This document shows positions 63,858 through 64,000 of a stretch of 64,000 nt of DNA, piece after piece. Position 1 is the first letter of the stretch. Each line of letters starts with the position of its first letter. The position numbers were made by a program, and so were the translations under genes. The DNA is taken from positions 26,628-90,627 of the forward strand of contig JAQWPZ010000264.1 of the NCBI GenBank assembly GCA_029245125.1, given 5' to 3'. Below the pieces are notes generated by a model. It was not told the DNA's origin. It was given only the letters and a program-made list of their open reading frames with translations, and made no database searches. This DNA is from Rubripirellula sp. GTDB taxonomy: Bacteria > Planctomycetota > Planctomycetia > Pirellulales > Pirellulaceae.

Positions 63858-64000
63858 CGAATGCGAGAGTCCGTCCGGTGCGTTCCCTTGGATGGCATTG
63901 GGAAAGGTCTGGCGTCGGCGATGTCAGACTGTTGATTGTGCAGAAAGTAGGGGAGTCGTGATCCGTCTCATTTCTGCGTTCAACCCCATTGCGAGCGATT

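Overview
The window looks like a chromosomal segment of a planctomycete, most likely of the Pirellulaceae (Rhodopirellula-like). This is inferred from gene families, not from a marker gene. It carries families that are massively expanded in that phylum: DUF1553/DUF1501, DUF1592-type cytochrome with DUF1552, DUF1080, PQQ-propeller proteins, protein-kinase-like proteins with a membrane anchor, and a zf-HC2-like anti-sigma protein. It also has LL-diaminopimelate aminotransferase and a Cys-free, Asp-type HemB metal site. Many starts are GTG or TTG, and Shine-Dalgarno sequences are weak. I see no rRNA, tRNA, CRISPR array, prophage or intact insertion sequence.

Layout. 0-1.8 kb: end of a DUF1553 gene plus a DUF1501 gene. 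2.1-5.7 kb (minus): tightly overlapping cobA/hemD - carboxymuconolactone-decarboxylase-like - mobA - moeA operon. 5.9-8.4 kb: rpsT, dapL, a histidine kinase. 8.5-13.7 kb (minus): alpha-glucan block of glgA, a GalT-like nucleotidylyltransferase with an HSHSQ active site, and a GH57 amylase/glucanotransferase. 13.9-18.6 kb: a membrane pseudokinase and a degenerate HD-GYP protein. 18.7-25.6 kb: hemB with a methyltransferase, DUF1080 and hypothetical secreted proteins, FAD oxidoreductase, beta-CASP metallo-hydrolase, anti-sigma-like protein. 25.6-28.5 kb (minus): fatty-acid block with two FabZ-like hot-dog proteins (one lacking its catalytic His), an extended acyl carrier protein and a FabF. 28.6-35.4 kb (minus): DMT transporter, panD, pseudo-receiver, two PQQ propellers, cupin. 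36-39.6 kb (plus): Cys-rich secreted protein with a strong terminator, lpxB, a membrane protein. 39.7-48.2 kb: dnaE2, double-TM2 protein, NfeD protease, TrkH, SRAP/YedK. 48.5-54.6 kb: an outer-membrane-like protein and a three-gene ATGA-coupled operon (truncated SASA esterase, DUF1592 cytochrome, DUF1552). 54.6-64 kb: intact comM flanked by decayed comM fragments, stand-alone M41 peptidase, tex, DUF2490 protein and a secreted hypothetical.

Most of the window is ordinary planctomycete housekeeping and accessory DNA. The points most worth a second look are the His-less/His-bearing FabZ pair with an inserted ACP, the Cys-rich exported protein, the glgA/GalT-like/GH57 block, three signalling proteins with eroded catalytic residues (kinase, HD-GYP, receiver), and the comM fragments on both sides of the intact gene. 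I did not find a clearly new defence or mobile system.
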